Of a DNA stretch of 64,000 nucleotides, positions 17,899 to 26,442 are shown piece by piece. The notes beneath the pieces were generated by a model. It ran no database searches, was not told the origin of the DNA, and saw nothing but the letters and a program-made list of their open reading frames with translations. Location of the stretch: positions 116,910-180,909 of the forward strand of contig CAXXKI010000021.1 of the NCBI GenBank assembly GCA_963667855.2, given 5' to 3'. This stretch comes from G963667855 sp963667855. GTDB lineage: Bacteria; Planctomycetota; Phycisphaerae; UBA1845. Position 1 is the first letter of the stretch, and every line of letters begins with the position of its first letter. The position numbers were made by a program, and so were the translations under genes.

Positions 17899-18417
17899 TC
17901 AATACCAACACCAATGCCTTTGAGCGTACTCCTCTTCATCTCCCTTTTTTCTCACAAACCACACATTCGCAAGCACTAGCCACACCCCGCCCGTTAAAAT
18001 AAACCATAGCGGAATACCCATAATCGTGTTAGTCCACCCAAAGGGTTCTCCGAGCTCCAACGTACACTCTGACGGGTTTTTCGGATTGTAATGTACAGTA
18101 ACTGGAGTTTCTGCTTTCCGCATAGCAACATAGTCAGGTTTTTTCGGCAAAGGTGCCAACGCGATCGTGTCTCCTTTATGCTGTTTACCGTCTACCGAAA
18201 ACACGTATTTCACGAACGTTCTTTCCTCAAGCCTTCTTTCAGTCACAATGCGTTCAGTTTGCGCATCCAACAATTCACCGGTAGTTGTCGGCCATTCCGC
18301 CGCTTCAGCAACAATTCGCCTGGTTCGCGCATTGTCTATTTCCTGCACTATAATCATCACGCCAAACACCAAACCTGTTATTATCGTAACGATTATCCTT
18401 GTTTTTCGTTTAAGCAT
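17899..18417 (-). CDS. DUF3592 membrane protein
   Basis: 172 residues from the ATG at 18417; an in-frame GTG at 18441 is possible. A membrane helix near residues 8-25 and another near 140-157 flank the extracytoplasmic DUF3592 domain. That domain has the pattern WPTTTGELLDAQ, YVFSVDGKQHKGDTIA and VTVHYNPKNPSECTLE. The family is widespread and of unknown function. It is monocistronic, with a family B variant upstream. Confidence 0.75.
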   Translation of the reverse strand: MLKRKTRIIVTIITGLVFGVMIIVQEIDNARTRRIVAEAAEWPTTTGELLDAQTERIVTERRLEERTFVKYVFSVDGKQHKGDTIALAPLPKKPDYVAMRKAETPVTVHYNPKNPSECTLELGEPFGWTNTIMGIPLWFILTGGVWLVLANVWFVRKKGDEEEYAQRHWCWY

Positions 18418-18515
18418 TCCTAATACTTTCCCTATAGCCACCTACAAGAATATGAATCGCAGATACCGAGTCCTTATGAAGCCATGTTCGATGGGGAACG
18501 CGAAATGCCTACGAA

Positions 18516-18614
18516 GCGGGACAGGTCCGTTTTGCGTGGGCTTATCAGCCGAGCGATACCTGGATAATGGTTAACGCTCAATGCCAGCACGATACTCAAA
18601 ACGGACCAGTCCCG
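18516..18614. repeat. Family B minimal variant
   Basis: A 99-base imperfect palindrome: GCGGGACAGGTCCGTTTTG pairs with CAAAACGGACCAGTCCCG. It is the shortest form of the family and lies 12 bases from the stop of the lipoprotein gene. Confidence 0.8.
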
Positions 18615-18626
18615 TTGGTTGGTTTG

Positions 18627-19649
18627 CTATTCGAATGTTACCTGGCCGGTTACTACGTCCACCAGGACGAAGCCGCCGCCGTGCGGGAATACGTACATGG
18701 CGTTTTGTATCGACGGATGAAGCGATTTAAAGATCGACCAGTCGTTGAACGTCGGGCCGTAACCAGCGTCCACCGCCAGCGTCCAGGCCTCCACCACGTC
18801 CATGGTTACGTAACTCAGCGAGGTAAACTCCACACCAAACGGAGGGAAAGCCAACTCATTGCTGGTCCAGGTTCCATCGTAGGTCAGGACCCACGCCCGC
18901 ACCTCGGTCTCCGAGTTCAACACAACCAGGAAATCCCATACGTTGGTATCACCGGCCTGGGTAAGCGTGTTTCCGTCACCGTCCCGGCCGCCGGCCCGTA
19001 CGACAAAGGCGTTGGAATTAATGTTTTCCACGACGTACGCTTCGGCGTTCGCAATCATCTGCACACTGACGCTGTCATCGGACGGCACACCGTTGGTCCC
19101 CGTTACCGGGAATTCCGTGGAAACGCCACCCACCGCTTCCGTTTCGGTATTAACCGTAACGACCTTGTCCGAATAGATGAACGAATAAAGCGGAACGGCA
19201 CAATCACCCTGCAGAGGCTGCGAAAGATTCCAGCCGGCAAAATCGTTTTCGTGACCTGCTTTTACCAGAAGCCGCGTCGCCTCGGTATCGGTCATGGTGA
19301 CCTGGGTCAGGTCGTAATAAGCGGACGAGCCTACGGGCCCAGTAAACTGGCTGACCGCCCATGTTTCACCGTCATATGTAATTTCCCAAACAGGGTCACC
19401 GTTATCGGGATTAGTGGCGTAAAACGCCCATTGGGTCGTTTCGCAATCGCAGGCGGCCGATACCTGCGACATACCCGACGCCTCGTAGATTATGGCGCCC
19501 GGATCCTGAGCCTTGGCGTAACTGTCGGCCTGCTCCATGTGGCTTGGAGTCAGGATGATATTAATATCGCACCCCACCAGCATCACCAGAGCCAGCGTGC
19601 ATACAGTCAGAAATCCATATCCAACAGAACCATTGCTCATTCGCTTCAT
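18627..19649 (-). CDS. Lipoprotein with an internally duplicated domain
   Basis: 340 residues. The signal peptide ends in the lipobox LVGC (Cys about residue 27), so it is lipid-anchored. The mature part is two copies of a ~105-residue beta-rich module. Each follows the order W-x-F, TYDG-W, V-T-M, EA/T with L-x-V-x-AG, F-x-x-W, Y-x-F and V-x-V-x-T at the end (first about 70-170, second about 235-340). No family is recognised. A GAGGT site precedes the ATG. Confidence 0.7.
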   Translation of the reverse strand: MKRMSNGSVGYGFLTVCTLALVMLVGCDINIILTPSHMEQADSYAKAQDPGAIIYEASGMSQVSAACDCETTQWAFYATNPDNGDPVWEITYDGETWAVSQFTGPVGSSAYYDLTQVTMTDTEATRLLVKAGHENDFAGWNLSQPLQGDCAVPLYSFIYSDKVVTVNTETEAVGGVSTEFPVTGTNGVPSDDSVSVQMIANAEAYVVENINSNAFVVRAGGRDGDGNTLTQAGDTNVWDFLVVLNSETEVRAWVLTYDGTWTSNELAFPPFGVEFTSLSYVTMDVVEAWTLAVDAGYGPTFNDWSIFKSLHPSIQNAMYVFPHGGGFVLVDVVTGQVTFE

Positions 19650-19760
19650 AACGCTACCTCATAAAATGTTGATCCTAGCTCTGACCAGGCAGCCACCCTG
19701 CCGCCCGCCATCGAACCCGTAACCGGTTCATTATCTGCGCACGCCCCCTTGAAAACAAGA

Positions 19761-19787
19761 ACTCCTTCAAGCAGAGCTTGAAGGAGT
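19761..19787 (-). terminator. Perfect 12-bp stem-loop, possible terminator
   Basis: ACTCCTTCAAGC and GCTTGAAGGAGT pair perfectly around a three-base loop. On the minus strand it is followed by TCTTGTTTTC, so it could terminate transcription coming from the SucC-like locus. It may equally act on the plus strand (GTAAAAA follows). Confidence 0.45.
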
Positions 19788-19870
19788 GTAAAAATACGCA
19801 AAATAGGTTAGATATTCAAAAACGGCCGTCGCGTAACAAACGATACCAATGCCATCGCGGAAAGCAAAAA

Positions 19871-19931
19871 CCCGTAGGTCGGATCATTGACCCGACGTGG
19901 GTACATGTGCATTCCGTCGGGTCAATGACCA
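19871..19931. repeat. Family A repeat, copy 4
   Basis: GTAGGTCGGATCATTGACCC, CGACGTGGGTACATGTGCAT and TCCGTCGGGTCAATGACC. It is a short copy, 11 bases from the reconstructed end of the SucC-like gene. Confidence 0.7.
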
Positions 19932-19941
19932 AACGTACAGC

Positions 19942-21468
19942 TTATCCCAACCCTTCGATTGGCAATTCTACATAGATCGCATCGTTCGCCCCGTCCGCGG
20001 CATTCGACCTCGCAGGCGATCAACTCGCTGTCCTTGCCGGCCACTTCCTCTTCACTGATTGCCAGCACCGGCTTGCCGTTTTCGATCTTGAAAATTCCCT
20101 GCCCGTACTCAATCAGCAGCTTGTTGGTGGCATCGTCACACTTGCTGTGGTCGATATAAACCGCCCCGCCTTTAATGGGGAAAGTATAAGCATCGGCCGG
20201 CGGCTTGAACCTGTTCCAGGTCATACCCGCAGGCGACTCTTTCTGCTCGGACACCAGCTCGGCAAACCTTTCGGCACAGAACTGGGGGAGTATCATCCTT
20301 GCGATACCCCTCAACCGGAGCAGGCAGGTGCTTGCAGCAGGTTGCCAGAATCTCAACCGCCCGGTCTTCGCTGTTTCCGCCCAAACGAATGACCGCCGGA
20401 ACGTTAAGCTGCATCTCATGGAAAGCCTTGGCTAAACCATAAGCACTATGGAATTGCTCCTGGCTGGCCACCCCGCTGCCGCTACCGAAATAGCCGACAA
20501 TATTCGGCTGATGGCAGATAATCACCGCGGCACGGTAAACCTTCGCGGCCGATGGGTTACCGCTGGTATCGGTAAAGTTGGCCAGCTTGAACCCCGCATC
20601 GGTTGCCGCGTCCATGCTCATCATGGAGCCGCCGCCGCCCGCGCCGTGGAAACCAACATACTTATCCTCTACGACAAAATCAGTAGCGAGCTGAGCGAAA
20701 TAGAACGTGCCGCGGAAGTCCTCGTCCTCCACCTTCTGGGCGATCCGCTCCAGCCTGGTCGGCGGATGATCCAGCTCGCGGGCTATATCGATACCCAGTT
20801 CAGGCTGACGGCGAACGGCATAATCGTCTATGGTAAAACGGCAATCGGCCGCCATCACCTTGCCTTCACCCGTGACCACCAGCGGATTGATTTCAGCCGA
20901 ACGGGCATCCTTGGCTATAGCTGCTTTTACCAGCTTGACCAGGGCTGCACCTACATCGCGTTGGGTATTCCCAGTCAACCCGACTTCGCGAACCAGGTTT
21001 CGCGCATCGTAATCACGCAGACCAGTCGTGACGTCTATATGCATAGTGGCCACACTGCCGGCGTCGGCCTGGGCTCGCTCTTCGATACCCGTTCCACCGG
21101 CTTTGCTGAACAGCAGGATAGGCTTTTTTTGATGCGTCATCGATAATCATGGAGGCGTAGTACTCGTGCTTGATGTCGAGCTTCTCTTCAACCAGAACTC
21201 GATCCACGGTAAAGGCTCCGACCTTCTTTCCGAACAAACCGGCCGCCGCTTCCGACGCCTGGGCGGGAGTATCGGCAAACTGAATCCCCCCCATGCTCGC
21301 CCGGTGGGTAGTCCACGCCTGCATCTTCACCACGACAGGACCACCGATTTCGGAAGCGATCTTAGCCGCCTCCTCCGGCGTTGCCGCCGGTCCACCCTTA
21401 GGAACCGGAATCCCCACTGACTTCAAGACCTGTTTACCCTGATATTCGTGCAGTCTTGCCACGGCCAC
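19942..21468 (-). pseudogene. SucC-like ATP-grasp CoA ligase, broken by three single-base frameshifts
   Basis: The N-terminus (MAVARLHEYQGKQVLKSVGI) and the ATP-grasp and CoA-ligase parts (GVGLTGNT-like region, EINPLVVTGEGKV, GAGGGGSMMSMDA, GGNSEDRAVEIL) match succinyl-CoA synthetase beta-type subunits. Reading through needs a +1 shift at each of three homopolymers: seven A at 21124-21130, five C (read as G on plus) at 20284-20288, and four G at 19989-19992. Corrected, the product is about 507 residues and ends ELPIEGLG. That is about 120 longer than SucC, with a C-terminal extension containing KCDDATNKLL and ACEVECRGRG. No sucD partner is adjacent. It is either a dead gene or has base-call errors. 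Confidence 0.75.
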
Positions 21469-21833
21469 GTCTCCGTTGTACCAGTACTAAATCGATTAAA
21501 TAACCTGCAATCGGGACACTCTACAGCTATCCCTGAAAACTGTCTATCCACCACCAATCCCGAAGCGACAACATCACCCGACGAAACAAAGTGGAGGTTA
21601 AGATTCAATGAATTCTAGCGCAAGGCCGGATTAAATCAGATTAAAGAAGCAGGAAATATAGCAACACCGAGTGGGAATCAGCAGTCTGATTACTGAAAAC
21701 AAAAAGTGGCAATCCAGTACCATCCCCACCGTAGCGAGACATACACCTGATGCTTTATTGCGATATGCTGAACCGCTGGTTACACTCCGTGCGGAAATCG
21801 CTCCTATTGGCATGGAAGCCCCATGAATACCCG

Positions 21834-22664
21834 ATGAAACGAAAATACCTGATTCCACACTCAACCTTCGTACGTAAATCGACAATCCGTATCGCCGCTT
21901 GCTTAGTCGTCCTGCTCATCCTCTGCTCCAGCGGTTGTGCGCCTACATGGGTGTATAGCTACGTGGAAGCCGAGCGGCAGGCGAAACCTGCGGAAAAACC
22001 GATCCTGATCGTTTACCGCGACCACCTGGACGTCAAATCCGGAAAAGTTCAGGATATGGTCGAGAGTCCATCACTCGCGTCAGCAACTTCAAAATACGTA
22101 CGCTGCTCCTTGATATCGGCTTTCGATCCGAATCGCCGATACCTCGCCCAGTACGGCGTAACTTCCCCACCGGCACTGGTCATTGTGCATCCGGACGGCA
22201 CCTTCCACTGCCTGCGGAATGAATTCAGCACCAGTATAATCAAGGAGTTTTTAACCACCTCTAAAGCCCCAGGCGAACGTCCGCGAGTGGATATGCAGGT
22301 TCCTCGCCCCACCGACTACCTTGTACGGGCCGAAGGAACGTTTGAAAAAGCGCTGGATAAGGCTCGGCGCCAGAACCGAAAGCTGATGATCGTCTACAAA
22401 TGGTGGCTGAATCCCGACTCCACAGAATTAATTTCAAGAATGTCACGTCCTGAAGTCGCCAACCGGTGTACAGAGACAGTTAATTGTGTGTTGGACTGGG
22501 ATTACGTACCCAATCGGAAGCACGTCGCCCAGTATGGCGTTACAAAGTTTCCGGCCATCATCGTCGTCAACCAGGATGGGTCCTATCAAACCCACCAGGG
22601 TTTAGGAACGGTTAACGAACTTGTCCGGTTCCTGGAAAAGGCACTGTCCACCAGGACGCGATAG
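21834..22664 (+). CDS. Lipoprotein with two thioredoxin-fold modules lacking CxxC
   Basis: 276 residues from the ATG at 21834 (MKRKYLI), which starts a signal peptide ending in the lipobox LCSSGC. Two thioredoxin-like modules follow. The first has PILIVYRDHL, then YLAQYGVTSPPALVIVHPDG; the second has KLMIVYKWWL, then HVAQYGVTKFPAIIVVNQDG. The cis-proline positions (SPPA, KFPA) are kept, but the redox CxxC is absent from both, so a binding or chaperone role in the envelope is more likely than disulfide chemistry. No specific name can be given. The parvulin gene follows on the same strand. Confidence 0.7.
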   Translation: MKRKYLIPHSTFVRKSTIRIAACLVVLLILCSSGCAPTWVYSYVEAERQAKPAEKPILIVYRDHLDVKSGKVQDMVESPSLASATSKYVRCSLISAFDPNRRYLAQYGVTSPPALVIVHPDGTFHCLRNEFSTSIIKEFLTTSKAPGERPRVDMQVPRPTDYLVRAEGTFEKALDKARRQNRKLMIVYKWWLNPDSTELISRMSRPEVANRCTETVNCVLDWDYVPNRKHVAQYGVTKFPAIIVVNQDGSYQTHQGLGTVNELVRFLEKALSTRTR

Positions 22665-22896
22665 CCGGTTTCAGGCAATATAGGGGCACTATTTTGAACC
22701 TGCAATGCAACTTCCCTGTTTATCAGGTGTATATCCAGTTGCGGTGAAGGTACGCCTGCCGTCCGCCCGTGGACAATCACCCGCTTTTTTGACCGGTTGG
22801 ATAAGTTCCATTAATCTGCAAGATAAGAATAATTCGCCCGTTACGTCTCGGGGCTCAAACGAGACAAACCAGATAGACACGAAAGGTGTTTCACAA

Positions 22897-24177
22897 ATGT
22901 TCAAGAGTACGATCCCGAGCGTTATGGCAATCGTCATGATGGCATCTGTTTTCGCCATCGCCCAGACCAAAGAACCGGCCGCCAAAGCCCCGGCTGACAC
23001 CAAAGAAGTCAAGCCGGCCGTAGAGGAAAAAAAACCTGAAGCCAAGGCGGAAGAAAAGAAGGTCGACGAAGTGATTGTCACCGTCAACGACCACAAAATC
23101 ATGCAGAGCGATTATGATAAAGTATTCGACCTCCTGGTCGCCAGCAACCCGAGAGGCCGAATGATGGGCGAGGCTCAGTTGGCACAGTTGAAGATGCAAT
23201 ACCGCCCGCAACTCACCAATAAGCTAATCGAAAACTACCTGATGGGTGAAGAAATCAAGAAAGAGAAAATCACCATCACTGAAGACGAGTTGCGCAAAGA
23301 TATGGAAGAAGGGCTGAAAAACTATCTCAAGAGGATGGACATCACTCGCGAAGAGTTTGAAGAACGTCTCAAAGACAGCTCCGATGGAAAAGGTATTGAT
23401 GAAATTATCGCAGAGCGCGTTTCCGATCCAGCCATCCAGGAAACAGCAATGCAAGGCAAGCTGATCGAGAAGAAGTTTGCTGACAAGTTCGAACTTTCAG
23501 ACGAAAAGCTCAAGGAAACCTATGACCGCGATCTCGAGCGTATGTACAAGAAACCCGAGATGGTTAAGGCCAGCCACATCCTGGTGAAAGTCGACAAGTC
23601 CCCGAAACCCGCTAAGGCCGAAACCGAAGAGGGAAAAACCGAAGACAAAAAAGAAGAGGATCCCAAGAAAGAGGCAATGGACCAAATTAACAAGATCCTC
23701 GCCGAAGCCAAACTGCCGGAGGCCGACTTCGCCGCCCTGGCCAAGAAGTATTCACAATGCCCCTCGAGCGAAAAAGGCGGAGACCTGGGATTCTTCCCCC
23801 GAGAGGGAGCGATGGTTGAGCCGTTTGCGGCCGCCGCGTTTACCCTGAAGGTCGGTGAGATCAGCGGTGTCGTCGAATCACCTTTTGGCTACCATATTAT
23901 CAAGGTCACGGACAGAACACCGGAAAGCGTAACCTCTTTTGAAGAAGCGAAAGAAGGTATTCGTTTCCAGTTAAAAGAGCAGGAAGTCCAGAAGTATATG
24001 CGTCAACACCTGGCTGAGCTGAAAGACGCGGCCAACATCGTTTACCCGGATGCACCGAAGGAAGAGAAAAAACCGGAAACTTCCGCCCCGAAAAAAGCTG
24101 AACCCGCTCCGGTAGCGGTTCCGGCAGAGCCGGAGAAAGCCGAACCCGCCAAGAAACCGGAACCCAAGAAAGACTAA
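22897..24177 (+). CDS. Exported SurA/PrsA-like peptidyl-prolyl isomerase
   Basis: 426 residues from the ATG at 22897, which has a GAAAGGTG site; a longer frame from 22705 has none. The signal peptide ends at about AIAQ, and a Lys/Glu/Ala-rich linker follows. A SurA-N-like helical chaperone domain (VNDHKIMQSDYDKVFD onward) leads to one parvulin domain at about 220-340. Its elements are VKASHILVKV, FAALAKKYSQCPSS, GGDLGFFPREGAMVEPF and SPFGYHIIKV. A Pro/Lys/Glu-rich tail ends the protein. It probably assists folding of exported proteins. A strong terminator follows. Confidence 0.9.
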   Translation: MFKSTIPSVMAIVMMASVFAIAQTKEPAAKAPADTKEVKPAVEEKKPEAKAEEKKVDEVIVTVNDHKIMQSDYDKVFDLLVASNPRGRMMGEAQLAQLKMQYRPQLTNKLIENYLMGEEIKKEKITITEDELRKDMEEGLKNYLKRMDITREEFEERLKDSSDGKGIDEIIAERVSDPAIQETAMQGKLIEKKFADKFELSDEKLKETYDRDLERMYKKPEMVKASHILVKVDKSPKPAKAETEEGKTEDKKEEDPKKEAMDQINKILAEAKLPEADFAALAKKYSQCPSSEKGGDLGFFPREGAMVEPFAAAAFTLKVGEISGVVESPFGYHIIKVTDRTPESVTSFEEAKEGIRFQLKEQEVQKYMRQHLAELKDAANIVYPDAPKEEKKPETSAPKKAEPAPVAVPAEPEKAEPAKKPEPKKD

Positions 24178-24202
24178 TCGTCACGATTAATCGAACAGAA
24201 AG

Positions 24203-24241
24203 GCCCGAATCCCCCTCTGGCGGGATTCGGGCTTTTTTTTT
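24203..24241 (+). terminator. Rho-independent terminator after the parvulin gene
   Basis: An 11-bp perfect stem, GCCCGAATCCC with GGGATTCGGGC, is followed by nine T, 26 bases after the stop codon. Confidence 0.95.
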
Positions 24242-24458
24242 GGTGGTGTCAGGTGTTCGCCCCTTCTCTTAACCGCTGACATTATTGTTCATTTCAAACA
24301 AAGGGTTTAAACGGCCAGCAAATACTGATATGGTCATAATATGAGCCTATCCCAGGCTAAGGCGGATTGAATCGTTACGGGCGTATCGGGCTGAGTGGAT
24401 TAGAAACTAACGGAAACTCCGGGCTATCTTTACCAATCAAGGCGATGGAGAAAACACC

Positions 24459-25703
24459 ATGTCAGAAATAACTGTTTCTGCCGGTGAAGTGCTTTCAACT
24501 GAGCGTTTTTTCGATCTCTATGACCGAATGCTCGGCAACGTATCCATTCCGGATGTTCTCCAGGATGTAACCAACGTTGTGTGCCACGATTTAAAAGCGG
24601 AACGGGCAACGATCTACCTGATCGATAAGGAAACAGAGGAACTCGTATCGGCTGCGTTAATAGGTAATGTCACCCAAACGATCCGAGTACCGATCCGGGA
24701 GAGTTCGCTGGCCGGCTATTGCGCTTTGACAGGTAAGCCGTTTATCGTCCCCGACGCCTATGGGGATTTATCCAATATCGATTCGCGACTGAAGTTCGAC
24801 CAGAGGTGGGACAGCCTCAACCGGTTCAGAACGAAAGATGTAATGTGCGCACCGGCGACATTCAAAGGGGAAGTACTCGGCGTTGTCCAGGTGATAAACA
24901 GTAAAGCCGGATTATTCAACAAAGGCTGCATGGACAACCTCAAAAGCGTTTCGCGCCTTATAGGTTACGCGCTTTACCACGCCCGCCTGTACGACGACCT
25001 GTTGACAATGAAACGACTGGAGAAGGAAAAAGCCGAATTCATGCAGATCATGGTACACGAGTTAAAGTCCCCGGCGGCAGCTGCGAAGATGATGGCCGAC
25101 GTGCTTAAAGACACGGACTTCCACGATCCCCGAATTGCGGAATTACCCATACGTATTTCCGACCGGATGGACCACCTGTTGAACCTGGCCGAGGAAATTC
25201 TGGTACTGGCTAAAGTAAAATCCGGCGAACCGCTTGGAAAAATCGAGATCCTTGACCTGGCGAACGAAACTCGTCAGGTTTGCACGCCTTATCGCGACCA
25301 GGCCGAAAGCAAGGGAATGGAGTTCGAGTTGGATGCCGGTTCGAAGATTCTTCCGATCCGCTTCGACTCCCAGGGCTTGAACCTGGTATTATCCAACCTG
25401 CTGTCCAACGCCATCAAATATACCCCCGCCGGCGCAGTGCGGGTTTCGGTACAAGAGGAAAGTGGTTGGGCGGTCCTTAAAGTCCAGGATTCAGGGATTG
25501 GGATCCCCAAAGAGGACGTTCCCAGGTTATTCAAGGAATTCTTCAGGGCTTCAAACGCCAAACAACAGCAGGTCCAGGGAAGCGGAGTCGGGCTATCCGG
25601 AGTCAAACGCATAATAGAACGATTCGGCGGCAACATTACCCTGGAAACGAGGGAAAACTCCGGTTCGACTTTTACCGTGCAGCTGCCCATTTCCGTTGCG
25701 TAA
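24459..25703 (+). CDS. GAF-domain sensor histidine kinase
   Basis: 414 residues, soluble. A GAF domain at about 28-175 contains RATIYLIDKETEEL and GEVLGVVQVINSKAG. A HisKA helix follows with phospho-acceptor H200 in FMQIMVHELKSPAA. The HATPase has an N box (NLLSNAIKYTPAG), a G1 box (VQDSGIGIPKEDV) and a G2 box (GSGVGLSGVKRII). No response regulator is adjacent, so it is an orphan kinase with unknown partner. No membrane segments are seen, so the signal is probably cytoplasmic. A GGAG-containing site precedes the ATG. Confidence 0.92.
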   Translation: MSEITVSAGEVLSTERFFDLYDRMLGNVSIPDVLQDVTNVVCHDLKAERATIYLIDKETEELVSAALIGNVTQTIRVPIRESSLAGYCALTGKPFIVPDAYGDLSNIDSRLKFDQRWDSLNRFRTKDVMCAPATFKGEVLGVVQVINSKAGLFNKGCMDNLKSVSRLIGYALYHARLYDDLLTMKRLEKEKAEFMQIMVHELKSPAAAAKMMADVLKDTDFHDPRIAELPIRISDRMDHLLNLAEEILVLAKVKSGEPLGKIEILDLANETRQVCTPYRDQAESKGMEFELDAGSKILPIRFDSQGLNLVLSNLLSNAIKYTPAGAVRVSVQEESGWAVLKVQDSGIGIPKEDVPRLFKEFFRASNAKQQQVQGSGVGLSGVKRIIERFGGNITLETRENSGSTFTVQLPISVA

Positions 25704-25770
25704 ATATAAAACACCCTTTCCGCTCAGCAGAAACACCCCAACGTCCTAAAAACGAGATATCCTAATTCCC

Positions 25771-26352
25771 GTAGGTCGGGTCAACAGACCGGACGCTGTA
25801 AACATCATTTGTGATCATAAATCCTTTAAAAGACCTGTGTTAGCCAAGTACCCCGGATTTTTGATACGACCTGATGACTTGGACTGCTTTGCTGCCACTT
25901 GTACGTGAAGGTTTATGTCGGCCGTCCGCCAAAGGCGGAGCGGGCTTAGGGAAACTCACGTCCCTCTGGTCCGCCGGTTACACCGGCCTTGCCGGTTTCA
26001 CCAGCGGCTACCGTATGGCGACCGCCATCCGGCGGACTCGATTTATCCTCCAGGGGCGAATAAGAGTTTGTCGAACCTACGCCTTTACCCGGATTAATTT
26101 TCGGTCGGGTCAACAGACCCGACGCGTGTACATATGTATTCCGTCGGGGCAATGACCTGACGCGGAATGCGTATGCTTTCCACCTGGGCAATGCCCCAAC
26201 CTACAACTGATGAATCTAATTTGAGATTTCAAATTTCAAATCGATAATGCCGAAATATCTATAGATACGTGAAAATCAGAAAACCGGGAAAAATCGCAAA
26301 CGACAAAGATGTTTACAGTATTCCGTCGGGTCTGTTGACCCGACCTACAACT
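25771..26352. repeat. Family A composite repeat, copy 5 (largest)
   Basis: It opens with GTAGGTCGGGTCAACAGACC. The order then is TTAGCCAAGTACCCCGGATT, a GTCCGCCAAAGGCGGAGCGG hairpin, a second GTCGGGTCAACAGACCCGAC, TGAGATTTCAAATTTCAAAT and AACGACAAAGATGTTTACAG. It closes with CGTCGGGTCTGTTGACCCGA. It fills the gap between the kinase gene and the acyl-CoA dehydrogenase terminator. No gene is supported inside it. Confidence 0.75.
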
Positions 26353-26377
26353 ACAATTCCAAATTTCCGTTGGGTAA

Positions 26378-26414
26378 TGAAAAAGCGTCCCTCCCGGCAG
26401 GGGAAGGACGCTTT
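26378..26414 (-). terminator. Terminator of the etf/acyl-CoA dehydrogenase operon
   Basis: AAAGCGTCC (26382-26390) pairs with GGACGCTTT (26406-26414), and the minus strand continues into five T. It lies 28 bases after the dehydrogenase stop. Confidence 0.85.
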
Positions 26415-26442
26415 GGATATTATCAACACGAATCAACCGCTG

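Noticed and set aside
12031..18614. CRISPR array from the regularly recurring GGGGACTGG motif
   Set aside because: Spacing is irregular, units contain inverted rather than identical direct repeats, spacers are not unique, and no cas genes are present.
18567..19664. A 365-codon open frame on the plus strand opposite the lipoprotein gene
   Set aside because: It is exactly antisense to a gene with signal peptide, lipobox and internal domain duplication. Its composition (Arg/His/Gly-rich, no motifs) is that of a complementary-strand shadow.
21124..21130. Programmed -1 ribosomal frameshift in the SucC-like gene at the A7 run
   Set aside because: The required change is +1 (or -2) and two further +1 changes are needed downstream, which does not fit a programmed -1 site.
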